Assembly (NCBI GenBank): GCA_963662155.1
Contig: OY759266.1
Location: forward strand, 11,614,835-11,678,834
Direction of reading: 5' to 3'
Length of the DNA stretch: 64,000 nt
Source of the DNA: Lamellibrachia columna
Taxonomy: Eukaryota; Annelida; Polychaeta; Sabellida; Siboglinidae
Shown piece after piece: positions 1 through 12,618 of this stretch. Each line of letters starts with the position of its first letter. Within the stretch, counting starts at the first letter, position 1. A model generated the notes under the pieces. That model was not told where the DNA came from and ran no database searches. It worked only from the letters and a program-made list of their open reading frames with translations. The translations under genes and the position numbers were made by a program.

Positions 1-192
1 ACGTAAAAACTGGGTTTATTTATGTGTTGATGCATTTTTATTTCATAATAACTAATACCTGATATTACCTGTATGGGAGAAAAAGCAAATGTCAAATATA
101 ACACTGAGATATGTTCTTTGTCAATCTCAATAGTAGCTGTTTATTTTAGTAAATATCATGTGCATGCGTGAGTGTGTGAGTGAATGTGTGAC

Positions 193-938
193 TGTCAATC
201 AACCCATGTGATGTGTTTGTGTGTTTCAATCAGTCAACCCATGTGATGTGTTTGTGTGTTTCAATCAGTCAACCCATGTGATGTGTTTGTGTTTCAGTCA
301 GTCAACCCATGTGATGTGTTTGTGTGTTTCAGTCAATCAACCCATGTGATGTGTTTGTGTGTTTCAGTCAGTCAACCCATGTGATGTGTTTGTGTGTTTC
401 AGTCAGTAAACCCATGTGCAGGGTTGAAAAAATCATGATTTTTTTTTAAATCGGATTTTTTATTTAAATCAGATTTTTTTTTTTTTAATCTGGTATACAC
501 AATGTCATAAAATATTTTACTATCAGGCTATCTGGTGTCAATACAGCTACACAAGTGTGCGCACTTTGTGCTTTTGTATTAAAAAACACATAAAACTTTG
601 TTGATCTCAATGCTTGTAATTGTAAACAATTATTTGTGTTAAATTCATATAAATCAGCGATTAAAAAAACCGGAAGTCAAAAAAATCATAAATCTTAGAT
701 TTTTTTGGAGCGATTTAAATCAAATAATTTAAATCAAACAACCCTGCCCATGTGATGTGTTTGTGTGTTTCAGTCAGTCAACCCATGTGATGTGTTTGTG
801 TGTTTCCGTCAGTCAACCCATGTGGTGTGTTTGTGTGTTTTAGTCAGTCAACCCGTGTAAGGTGTTTGTATGTTTCAGTCAGTCAACCCATGTGATATGT
901 TTGTGTGTTTCAGTCAGTCAACCCATGTGATGTGTTTG
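193..938 (+). repeat. 35-bp tandem array spanning an exon start, split by a hAT MITE
   Basis: About 12 copies of a 35-bp unit (clear starts at 841, 876 and 911). The unit is a 10-nt acceptor tail ending in TTTCAG plus 25 nt of exon 1. The MITE at 419-746 interrupts it. The last copy is the real exon start. Confidence 0.9.
419..746. mobile_element. hAT-type MITE, 328 bp
   Basis: Terminal inverted repeats CAGGGTTG / CAACCCTG. It is flanked by the 8-bp target duplication CCCATGTG at 411-418 and 747-754, the length expected for hAT. The interior is made of T-rich and A-rich runs with AAATC motifs and no coding potential. Its target duplication lies within the array unit, so it landed after the array existed. 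Confidence 0.85.
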
Positions 939-1048
939 GTCTGAGACAACGTGAAGGTAGCAACATGAAGTGGCGTGGAGATCTTATCCTCAATGGTCGA
1001 CTCAACTATGACCAACACAGAACATACAATGTGTACATACGAGCTTAT
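914..1048 (+). CDS. Cadherin exon 1 in window: partial EC repeat
   Basis: Phase 0 to 0, 45 codons, acceptor TGTTTCAG ending at 913, donor GTAAGT at 1049. It encodes the second half of an EC repeat ([12 protein letters not shown], then YNVYIRAY). The first 25 nt are also the exon-derived part of the 35-bp array upstream. I chose the last acceptor because only it leads into unique coding sequence; the 5' border is therefore less certain than the 3' border. Confidence 0.75.
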
Positions 1049-4000
1049 GTAAGTGACCAGTTCTTTCACTTAGCTATGGCAATTTTGGTCACTACATTTT
1101 GTCTGTCTTTCTGAAGAGACTCTAAAAGCCAGTGTCTATGCCAGGGGATTAAAAGATCCCATACAGGGTAAATATGTAACCTTGTGTGGACTTTGCAATT
1201 AGTATTCTGTTAACCACTATTTTGTAGGTGAATACTTTACATGTTCAGCGTCAGAAAGCTGTTTTGAACAAGAAATTGGAAGACTGTATTTAATAAGTTT
1301 ATTGTCTGAGCAGGACGGAGTGCATAACATCACACAGAAAATACAAGTGGACATTGTGGACGTTCAAGACAAGCCGCCCAGGTTCACCAATGCCCCCAGA
1401 GCAACCATCTCAGAGAATGTTGGCCAGGTAATGAATTTAACAAGATTTAACAAAATATCCATCCAAGGCAAAAAACCCAGTTGGTGAGTGGACAAGGAAG
1501 TAATTGGCTTACCGAGACGAGAGTCCAATAATTCTTTGTCTGTGTAATCCGCCCTTCTAAGATATTTGTTAATTTTGTTTTTAAACATGGTCATGCTGCT
1601 AGCAGTTATGCAATCTGTACATAATCTGTTCCATTAAATTATTGTCCTCTGTGAGAATGAGTGCTTTCTGATATCTAATTTACACTGGACAGTGGTCAAA
1701 CTGTTTTACACCCACACAGTGGTCAAATTAGCTGGTTAAGTAATATTAATCAACCCCCTAATATGCTGGTTTATAGAATACTAGATAGTTATAATACAGT
1801 TAACATAACTTGGACTAGCCACTTCGTTTTGTGAAAGCATACGGAGTGGATGCGCTTTGAAAATTTGTCCCACCCTCCTCCCCATCTTTCTCCCTGTTGT
1901 ATGTTTACTTTTTAGCAGCAATTGTACATCTTTGGTGGAAGTGGGGTGTTCATGTCTCCAAGCTTTCCCATTTTTTGATTGCGATAGTGGACATGGGAGT
2001 TTTGGCTTTCCCAGAAGTGTTCACGGGTTTTAACGCTGGGACGCAGCTCGCTTCCCTTCCACCTTGGATTTTAGAACTTTTCGTGTAGCGAATTGGCCCC
2101 ACCTTTGTAGTTATTCCAGTTAGAGCTAGTGTATTTTTAAGCAGGTAGTTGTATTCATAGACTGCGTGATAGCATGTAGGGCATTATGCTATTTGGTTTA
2201 AGGGTGTTCCATAACAATAGTAATGCCATTGTTTCTTTTATTTGTTCTAGGAATACTGCTACTGCTTTGTGGTGAAATGTGGGCTCTATTGAACCCGACA
2301 TCCAGGAGGCTCGCATGGGGCGTAGTCAGCCTGGCGTTGGGTTGTGGAGCCCACATTTCTTTGTTTTACATTTCTTTGAAAGTGGGCTTACCCTTAATCC
2401 CCACAATAAACGTCATTCATTTGGCCTTTTCATATCTCTATATCTGTGTTGTGTTGTTGATTGCATAAATGCAGTTGCAGCTTGTTCCTGACCAGATCCA
2501 AGAAATTACATGCCTTCGGTTAAAATGGACATAACTTTATTATTATTTCTCATCCAATATTAAAATGTGATGTACCATTGGAACTTGTTGCTGTGGTTGG
2601 CCTATGTTGTAAGAAGTGGAACCTTACCATTAGTATGTGTTTTGTCTACCAGGGGACACCAGTTCTACAAATAAAGGCAGTAGATGGCGACATCGGTTCT
2701 TCTAGGCAAATTGTCTATGAACTTGTATCAAGTAAGCTGATATTTCATCTTGATTTAACATATATATATATATTGTCATGCTGCATATCCTTTAAGTTAC
2801 ACTATCAGTTTTTATTCATAAAACCATATAGTATAATTTAAATGTTCATATCCATAAGTATGTTTTAATAAACCAGAGGCTTGTTAAAAAGTTGGCCTAA
2901 ACGTTGTTTACATTTGAATGTCTGTGGATGTTGCTTTATGTTGCACATGACCATATACACCAGCTACAGGGGTAGTGCATTGATGCTTACCTCATATACA
3001 GGAATATGATATAATACTAATATATAAAAAACTTCTATTGCGCTAAAATCCTTGGGAGACCCAAGCTCAACAGCACACCAAAACAAAAGGGGTTAAGCAG
3101 TTCATAATCGATAAGCAGTTCCAGTTGTAAACATAGGTATTAATGTATTGACTTTGATCCATTCAAGTACAATTTATTTCACGTCTACTTTAGTTGTGTA
3201 CCTATATATTAATGTAAAGAGGTGTTCGACTGATTTGGAGGCAAGGCATTTATTCCAGAGTTAAAATATTCGTCCTTCTACAACAAAAATGAAGACATAT
3301 TTATTCAAAATTGCATTTCCACCCAGCATTCCCTTGTTTTGATGATCTTTTGCGCTTGCCATTATATAATGCTTAGCTTGGGTTCCTGAGTATTTAGGCG
3401 CTATATGTTTATTAGTATTATTGTCTTTGGTTTAATAAATATATTTGAGGGTGAGCATGTTTAATATCAGTTTGTTTTATTTAGTTCAACACATTTTATG
3501 ACCAAAAATATGTGATCACATGTCTGAGACAGTTAAGTAAGTTTTATTCTGTTCTTGTTCTGATAATCTCCTATTTTTGTGCAGATCCTGGGAACCTGTT
3601 CAGGATAGATCGCTACACAGGGCAGATAAGTACAAACCGCGAGATAGACCGCGAGTCACCGTTACTGTTGTCCTCCATCGTCCCACTCATTGTCAAGGTA
3701 CGGCATCCTTTTCTTAGCAGTAGTACCTGAATATGCACAGCGTCCTATGTGCTGCAGTGCCCTATGTCCTGCAGTGTCCTGTATCCATCCACATCTTGTT
3801 TTCTGCAGTGCTCTGTGTCCACCCATATCTTGTGTCCTGCAATGTCCTGTGTCCACCCATACTTTGCGACCTGCAGTGCCCTGTGTCCACCCACATCTTG
3901 TTTCCTGTAGTGTCCTGTGTCCACCCACATCTTGTGTCCTGCAATGTCCTGTGTCCACCCACATCTTGTGTCCTGCAATGTCCTGTGTCCACCCACACTT

Positions 4001-4609
4001 TGCGACCTGCAGTGCCCTGTGTCCACCTACATCTTTTTTCCTGTAGTGTCCTGTGTCCACCCACATGTTGTTTCCTGTAGTGCCCTGTGTCCACCCACAT
4101 CTTGTGTCCTGCAATGTCCTGTGCCCACCCACACTTTGCGACCTGCAGTTCCCTGTGTCCACCCACATCTTGTGTCCTGCAGTGTCCTGTGTCCACCCAC
4201 ATCTTGTGTCCTGATGTGTCCTGTGTCCACCCACACTTTGCGACCTGCTGTGTCCTGTATCCTACAGTGTCCTTTGTCCTGCAATGTCCAGTGTGTTTCA
4301 GGCGAGTGAGGTGGTCAGCGGCTCAACAGTGGGTACTGACCTGACGTCCTTCAGCATCATGCAGGTGAACATCACCATTCAGGACCAGAATGACAACGCC
4401 CCAGAGTTCAACCAGGACAATTATCAGGTGACAATCCCGGAGGACATGCTTGACAGAACCCCGTTGTCAACCCCCATCATTGAGGTCACTGACCGCGACC
4501 AGGTACCCACATTTTATATTGCGTTTAGGAATAAAGAGTATGCTTGTTATATATTTTATGTGCATCACCTAAAGCTGAGATTTATTACTATCTAAATTCC
4601 TGAAATTCA

Positions 4610-4652
<43 letters not shown>

Positions 4653-7600
4653 ACAATAAGTGTTAGCAGTTATAAATCGAAAATAACTATTCAAATGTGT
4701 AATCTAATCTATTATTACAATAAAGTAGTAGTTAATTCAATGTATTAGTACATTAAAAATACTACTATGTGACAATTAATGAAATACTGTATTAACTATA
4801 AGTTTATTAAGAACAATAGCATAAAATAAAAATATCTATAATACATGCTTGGTGAAATTAAATATAACATTTCAGTTGTTCAACCCATGTTGCGACGACA
4901 GTTTAGTTAGGCCTTTTTTATTAGTAGATTTACGCATCCATTTAAGCATCCAATATTTTCGTTTTTTTTTTAAACTACATTTTCATCATGTCAAATTTTA
5001 ACATAAAACATCATTCCACATACAAAAACCATACATTCTTTTTAAAAAAATGTGTGTTTGTGCACTTTTTCGGTCCAAGTAGCGCCGCGTTGCCTTAACA
5101 TCTTCTGCAGTAAGCGTGAATGGCTTGTGTTATCACTCACCCATCCATAGTGCTGTTTGGACTGCCGATGTGTGCAAAAACACAATATTTTAATAGAATA
5201 AATAATTTTTTTGTCCATGGAATGATTCAATGAATGCACTGGCATAGCGAACATGAGGGAAGAATGTTGTTTAGCGATGCAAATAATGTAGGCCAATCTC
5301 GTTTGTGATTACCGTAGGCATCATATATTTTGAAATTTTTTCGCTGACCGACTCATTTTGTGTTAAAGAAAATCAGTATGCTTAATGAAAAAAATTATGA
5401 AAAAAGCCCTTATATATTTTAATTATATAATTATTTGAGTATTGAGAGTTTATCTGTGCAGGGAGACAATGCTGCCTTTGAGCTGATTCTGGCCAACAAC
5501 AATGACATGTTTGGAGTACAGCCAACTGAAGGGTCTGAATCTCTCACGGCCCACATCTATGTCAAGAATGCTTCACTTATTGACTTTGACACTGAACCAA
5601 GGAAATACGTGCTGCATGTGAGTGCAGGAAATTGGTTTCTCATCCTTAAATTATTGTTATGATACGTGTGGTGGGGTAACTGTGACTTGCTAGTATTGTC
5701 TACAAAATTATGTTTGGAGGAAAAGTGAGTTTTAGGTTTCTCATCCTTAAATTATTGTTATGATATGTGTGGTGGGGTAACTGTGACTTGCTAGTATTGT
5801 CTACAAAATTATGTTTGGAGGAAAAGTGAGTTTTAGGTTTCTCATCCTTAAATTATTGTTATGATATGTGTGGTGGGGTAACTGTGACTTGCTAGTATTG
5901 TCTACAAAATTATGTTTGGAGGAAAAGTGAGTTTTAGGTTTCTCATCCTTAAATTATTGTTATGATATGTGTGGTGGGGTAACTGTGACTTGCTAGTATT
6001 GTCTACAAAATTATGTTTGGAGGAAAAGTGAGTTTTAGGTTTCTCATCCTTAAATTATTGTTATGATATGTGTGGTGGGGTAACTGTGACTTGCTAGTAT
6101 TGTCTACAAAATTATGTTTGGAGGAAAAGTGAGTTTTAGGTTTCTCATCCTTAAATTATTGTTATGATACGTGTGGTGGAGTAACTGTGACTTTCTAGTA
6201 TTGTCTACAAAATTATGTTGGGAAGAAAAGTGAGTTTTAGGTTTCTATTATTAAGTTTAAGAATAATTTGGGGCAACTGTAACTATATTCCAATGTCTGA
6301 CCAACATAGTTTTGCATTTTTATGGTACAGTTGTGACATCATAATTATTAATGATTAAATTATGTGCTGTAAATTTGTTCAGTCAACAGTAGTATTCATA
6401 ATCCGTTACATACAGTGCCACTTGGTTGGCGGCACAGCAGAAACACATTAAGTTATCCATGGGTTTACTCAAGGCTGTGCACCCTAGAGAAACCAGGTTG
6501 TTGGCTCGAGTTGTGATGGGTATTGGAGATTGTAAAACTTTGAGTTAATTTAGTTGTACTGTTAAGTTAAGTTACTGTTTCATGACTTTAATTTGGTCTA
6601 CTTTGCAACCACTATAACTTCAAGGACATAGTACTTGGCCAAGTATTTACATGGCATTATAAGACATTGGGTAAGAATATGTGCCTCGTTTAAACATGGC
6701 TATTTCTATTGTACGAGCTGGTGCATGTTATCTCATAAATTGTGTCTCATACAGCTGGTTCTGTTGTGTTCAGCCATGTCACCTATCATCTTGTGGTTAC
6801 TTGCAGCTGATGGCTCGTGAAACCAAGACAACTGAGAAAAAGTCCAATCACGCCTATGTCACCATCGACTTGACAGATGTCAACGACAACAAACCTGTCT
6901 TTGCCCAGCCGTCATACACAGCAAGCGTCAGCGAGACAGCGACTGGAGACACACCTGTTATCAGGATCACGGTGAGTCACATACTGTCACCATGTGTCAT
7001 CATAGTGACACAGTGACAATGCATCACTGTCATGATGTAGTTACAATATGTCAACATATTCTTACCATTGTGATGGTTACACTGTGTTGACAGATAGTCA
7101 CACACTGTCACTATGATTATATAATGACATTGGGACTGCATAGTGTCACAGACTGTCAATGTGGTGACACAATGACATTGGGACTGCATAGTGTCACAGG
7201 CTGTCATTGTGGTGACACAATAACATTGGGACTGCATAGTGTCACAGACTGTCATTGTGGTGACACAATGACATTGGGACTGCATAGTGTCACAGACTGT
7301 CATTGTAGTGACACAATTACAGCGCATCAACATATTTTCAAATAATGTCACCATGGAGAAAAACTTTAAATGTTTCTATGGACTGTTACAAAATGAAAAA
7401 ATTCTGCAAAATCAGTGTGATATCTGAACAAGTTTTTAATTCTGCTTTATAAAATATGGAAAACAAACTTGGATAAATAGTAAAGCAATACTTTTCAATG
7501 TTGGCTGAACTGCTATAGACATTTATGATGGTTGTGTTATTCTCGTAGGCCACTGACACTGATTCAGGGATATTTGGCAAGGCAGGCCTCTACTACAAGC

Positions 7601-7916
7601 TGATTGGAAACGGCGCAGACAAGTATGTAATCATGTTTCATTGGTTGTACATAGACAAGGATTTTGTTATGATCTTGTGGTGTGTTGAAGAATGAAATGC
7701 AGTAAATATAATAAGCCAGGAAATGGAAATGATGGGTTTATTTTTTAGATTGGATAATCTAATTTTTTTTTCTCACACTTTTATTTATTACAGAAGTCCA
7801 ATGATTAATTATTTGATTAGTCAGTTGTACACTTTTAATACATGACATGTATATTTATATATTTTTATTTGAGGTTTTTTACATGTACTTTTTACTGAAC
7901 ATCATGTGTGTGTATA

Positions 7917-7950
<34 letters not shown>

Positions 7951-7955
7951 CACTG

Positions 7956-8038
<83 letters not shown>

Positions 8039-8417
8039 GCACACATGATTTGCAGTAAAAAATACATGTAAAAATATAATTATATATATGGCCTTTCTGT
8101 CTGAAATGCTATTGGCTTATCAATTTTGTTTTAACAATGTTATTTCTGAAGTATGTAACAATAATTATACTGCATTTGTGTGGACCATAAATCTAGCTAT
8201 TCCCAAGTGTGTTGCAATGCTGACATATTGATGAAAATAATTTTGAATCATGAAATAAAAATTATGACATTTAATAAACATAATACATATATAATATGAT
8301 ACTAAAAGTTGAAAAGTTAATTCCAAAAGTTTAAAAGGGAACGCTACAAATTAAACAGTGACTACTAAAATGTTTGTGTCGTTGAGTAAATTCTTAAAAG
8401 TTTACATTTACTTGCAT

Positions 8418-8493
<76 letters not shown>

Positions 8494-11400
8494 GCACGCA
8501 CGCACGCACGCACACGCACACACACACACACATTGACAAACTCTGCTGTATTTTTGGTGCTCCAGCATTAATACATGTAATAGTAGATATAACTGCTATA
8601 AGTATAGCATCAAGCTACCATGTTACAATTGGCCTGCTTATGCAAGCCCTGACAATGTGTATTGTTTGTTCCAGGTTCCGTGTTAACATGCTGACAGGAC
8701 AGGTGACAGTCGCCGACTGTTTGCGTCCTGGCTCAGGCAACTGTCTCGACTACGAGCAGCAGAGGGAGTACAAGTTGACGTTCGTAGTGGGTGACCAGTT
8801 TGGGGAGGGGTACATTGTCAACGTTCCTCTGACCATCCATGTCATTGACGAGAACGACAACAGCCCCAAGTTGGGTCTGCCGTCCTACTTCCGCTACATT
8901 AAGGAGGGAGAGACGATACCCAGCCCTGCTCTAAAAGTGCAGGTGGGCTAGACAGTGAACATTGGGCCATTTTCATATTGTGCATATATATTAATCTGGC
9001 ACTCTCTCTTATGTTCCTGTAAAAGTTAAATGTTTGTTTTTGTTAGTTGGATCTTTTACTTCCCCAGATAGAAAGGACCAATAGCTATTTACAGGGTTCC
9101 TATGTTGCCTGGAAAGTTTTAACTTCCAGCCTGGAAAATTTATTTTTTATCTATGTCCTGGAAAAAGTTCTTGATTTTTGATACTGTACTGCCAGAATTC
9201 CAGGACAATGTGTGTATAAATATCATTGTGTCACTGTGACCGCTATAGTAAACAAACCACTGTTATATGAAATTGCAACTTATTAAAGATTTAACTATAA
9301 AATGTGTACATGATTGCACATACTACATATGATGTATTTAAATCAATACAATATTTCTGCTGCTGTTATGCAGTTTATAATCAGATTGCATATTTTGTTC
9401 GGGTCTGATTTGTGGTTGATGGTCATCTCTTTTAGGGGACTATACAATACTCTATTATTTGAGAATGATTAACTGTATGTATGAAATGAATGGATTCGAT
9501 GTTTGCAGGCCACAGATGCAGACAGCCCCAGAAATGGCAACAATGTTATCACGTACAGCATAGTTGGGGGTAACGTGGGTGACTTGTGGCAAATAGGCTC
9601 AAGGTCAGGGGTCATCACAGCCAGGAGCCCCGTTGATTACGAAGCCACACCTGGAAATCGGGGCTAGTAAGTTCTAATTTGAATTAAAATTAAACTATTG
9701 TTAGTCCAAAATTCTTCCCTCTTGGTCCCTTGTGGGGTGGGTCCACACCATTCAGTGTGTTCTACCCTCCCGACAAGTCATCTCCATCCATTGCGATCTT
9801 CAGCTGTCCCTCCGTCTTAATTTCAGTCTTCCTCTTCTGCTTCTTTCACCATCTTCTGTTTTCCATGGTCTCTTTGTCAGTCTTTCCTCACTCATTCTCT
9901 GAACATGTCCTGCCCATCACAGTCTCTTCCCAACTACCTTCATCCTTATGTGTTTCTTCATTCCCATATTCTCTTAATTACCCCCTCTAACTGTCTTACT
10001 ACAAATTAGCTGGTAGAAATTAACTATCCGTCTAAAAAAAATCTAGATGTTTAAGGTTTTGTTCACATATTTATGAGGGTGTTTACTGTGTAGACATTTA
10101 ATTTTGTGGATTTGCATGTGTCAATAGGCGCGTTATATTTTGGCATATCAATCTAACTTGAAGCAATTGATTATGTTACAAAAGAAACTAATTCACCTGT
10201 TAACCCATTAGACCCCACAACGGTCGTGGCCGGCCGCTATGTGCAGTCCTGGAATGAAAACGAAATTTTGCCACACCCTAGCGGATACATTTTGCAACAA
10301 CAACAGCTCGTTACGTGCATGTGTTGCCCTTTCGGAAATCTTGATTTTCATCAGTTTTGTTCACGCTATCTCGAAAATTTTTATTTCTATATTTGTCATA
10401 ATAAAATATGGTGTAACCTGTAAAATAACTGTCAGAATTTGATAATGTTTTCAGTAGTGCAAAGCTAACACATATAGCTACATTTTCTTCACTGGGTTGC
10501 GTAGGGTTATAGCATGGGATTATTGTCAAATGTCAGTCGCAACTTTCAAAGTTTTAACAAATTTACTATTTTGTGTTTGCAAATTGTGATCAAATGTCAA
10601 CATTTGATTAATATATCCTATGTCTGTGTATACATGCATGTGGAGAAATTACTACTCTTCAAAATAAACACAACTTGTAATTGTCAATATTGAATAGTTT
10701 TTTCTACAGATTTTTGAACACAAGGAGGTAAAATCACTCAAAATTGGCCAAAAATCCTGGGAACAGGGAAGCATGTTTTAATAAAATCCTGGGGCCTAAT
10801 GGGTTAATTAAAAATCTAATCCACACAGCAGAATTATTCAAATTATATGAAGTACTTCCTATTGATAAAAAATGCTTCTGGAACTGCCATTAAAGAATGA
10901 CTTAGCTGTGAACAGTAGGAACTTAGCTGTGAACAGTAAGAACTTGAATGACAAATGTATTACTGTATGATTGGTTACTGACTTATTAGTAATTGCTCTG
11001 GTTATCCATATTAAAGTAAACCAGTTTCTCATATGTGTATGCTGAACAATGCACAGTTTATTTCTGTGCACCTAATAAGGTAGTTTATTATGATATGATA
11101 TATGAGATTGTTTCTATGTTGTCAGCTACCTACTGACAGTCCAGGTGGCAGATCCACAGCATAAAGTCACTGCACAAGTCAACATCTCTATCATTGTATG
11201 TCACTTGATTACTCGCTGTTAGTCTCCACGCTGCTTTCAAAGTTTGCAATATAGCAAGGGGACACTTTTAGCAGAGATATCAGATTTAATTTTGTGGATT
11301 TGCATGTGTCAATAGGCGCTTTATATTTTGTCCGAAAGTGATTTTTTGGGACCAATTTTGTTTTTGCAATTTTGTGGAAAATTAGAAAATTAGAACATTT

Positions 11401-12279
11401 AAATGATCACAAATATATTCGTGGTGTACAGTACCCTAGGGAACTTTATTTCAAAACGTTCGATTTATTTCTATTAAAAGCAAAATACACAAAGTACTTT
11501 TTCTTTATACAATTACACACACACATACAAGCACGCACGCACGCGCATGCACACACACACGTATGCGCATGCACACAACTTTGAATTAAGTGACTATAAA
11601 ATTATTTCATTATAATAGTTATTTCTACACATTGTTCAATTCAGTTGAAATGCTTTATTTGTAATAAATACTGGATACATGAAGTACTATATGACAGACA
11701 CAGTAATCAAAGTTCAATACTAATAAACAATTATCCCTCGAAGATAATTATTTAAACAAAATGTTACCATTGTTGAAATAATCTTGTGACATTTATGTAA
11801 TGTCACATTTGATATTATCAGAGAAATTAATTAAAAAACTTTCTGTGTGACTAATTGGATGGACTGCTAATAATAAAATCTTTATATTCTGAGCAATGTG
11901 CTGCAATGGTGAGTTGCTGTTACAGGACGTCAATGACCATCCGCCAGTGTTCACACAGAATGGCAGATACGAAGAGACCATCTCGGAGGAGACACCTCCT
12001 AGTATGTGCATTGCTTTGGAGTAGATCTGTTGGCTGGACTATACCTTTCATGAATTGATCTTTCATTTGAGAAAACTCATTTCAATATTTCTCTTAGCTG
12101 TTCTTGCCCAAAATTAAAGCATGAGCTATGACTATGTACGCGTAACAATTAATCGGTTGTGAAAATGGCAGAAAAGTTTAAGCTGCTGCGCTCATACATT
12201 TAGTCACTGACTGTTGTGTATTTGTTAGTGGTTGAGTATCATTCAGTGATAATAAAGTTATGCAGAGCGGGTAAATGGG

Positions 12280-12348
<69 letters not shown>

Positions 12349-12578
12349 ATATATGGATGAGACCGGCACAGGACAGAAGTAAATGGTACCAGCTTGGGGA
12401 GGCCTTCGCCCTGCAGTGGGCTGACAATGGCTGAGATGATGATGATATATATTTATATATATATATGTATATATATAGAGGGAGGGAGGGAGAAGGAGAG
12501 GGAGAAACATCATAGCTAGCATGCATGAGCATGTATAAAATGTGTAAGCACCAAATCATATTTAAATGTTATTTCTCT

Positions 12579-12618
<40 letters not shown>

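Noticed and set aside
1897..2491. Hydrophobic frames resembling a small membrane protein
   Set aside because: Inside a cadherin intron, no family resemblance, no splice context; probably T-rich sequence giving Leu and Phe.
3662..4344. Several 85-190 codon frames with [20 protein letters not shown] repeats
   Set aside because: Products of the 34-bp array in an intron; the flanking exons splice cleanly around it.
7847..8071. Tyr-Ile repeat proteins over TA runs (also 12.3, 12.6, 33.5 and 39.2 kb)
   Set aside because: TA microsatellites read as TAT-ATA codons.
8365..8568. Cys-Val-Arg repeat peptide
   Set aside because: ACGC microsatellite.
9730..9990. Ser/Phe-rich 86-codon frame
   Set aside because: Pyrimidine-rich intron with no family match.
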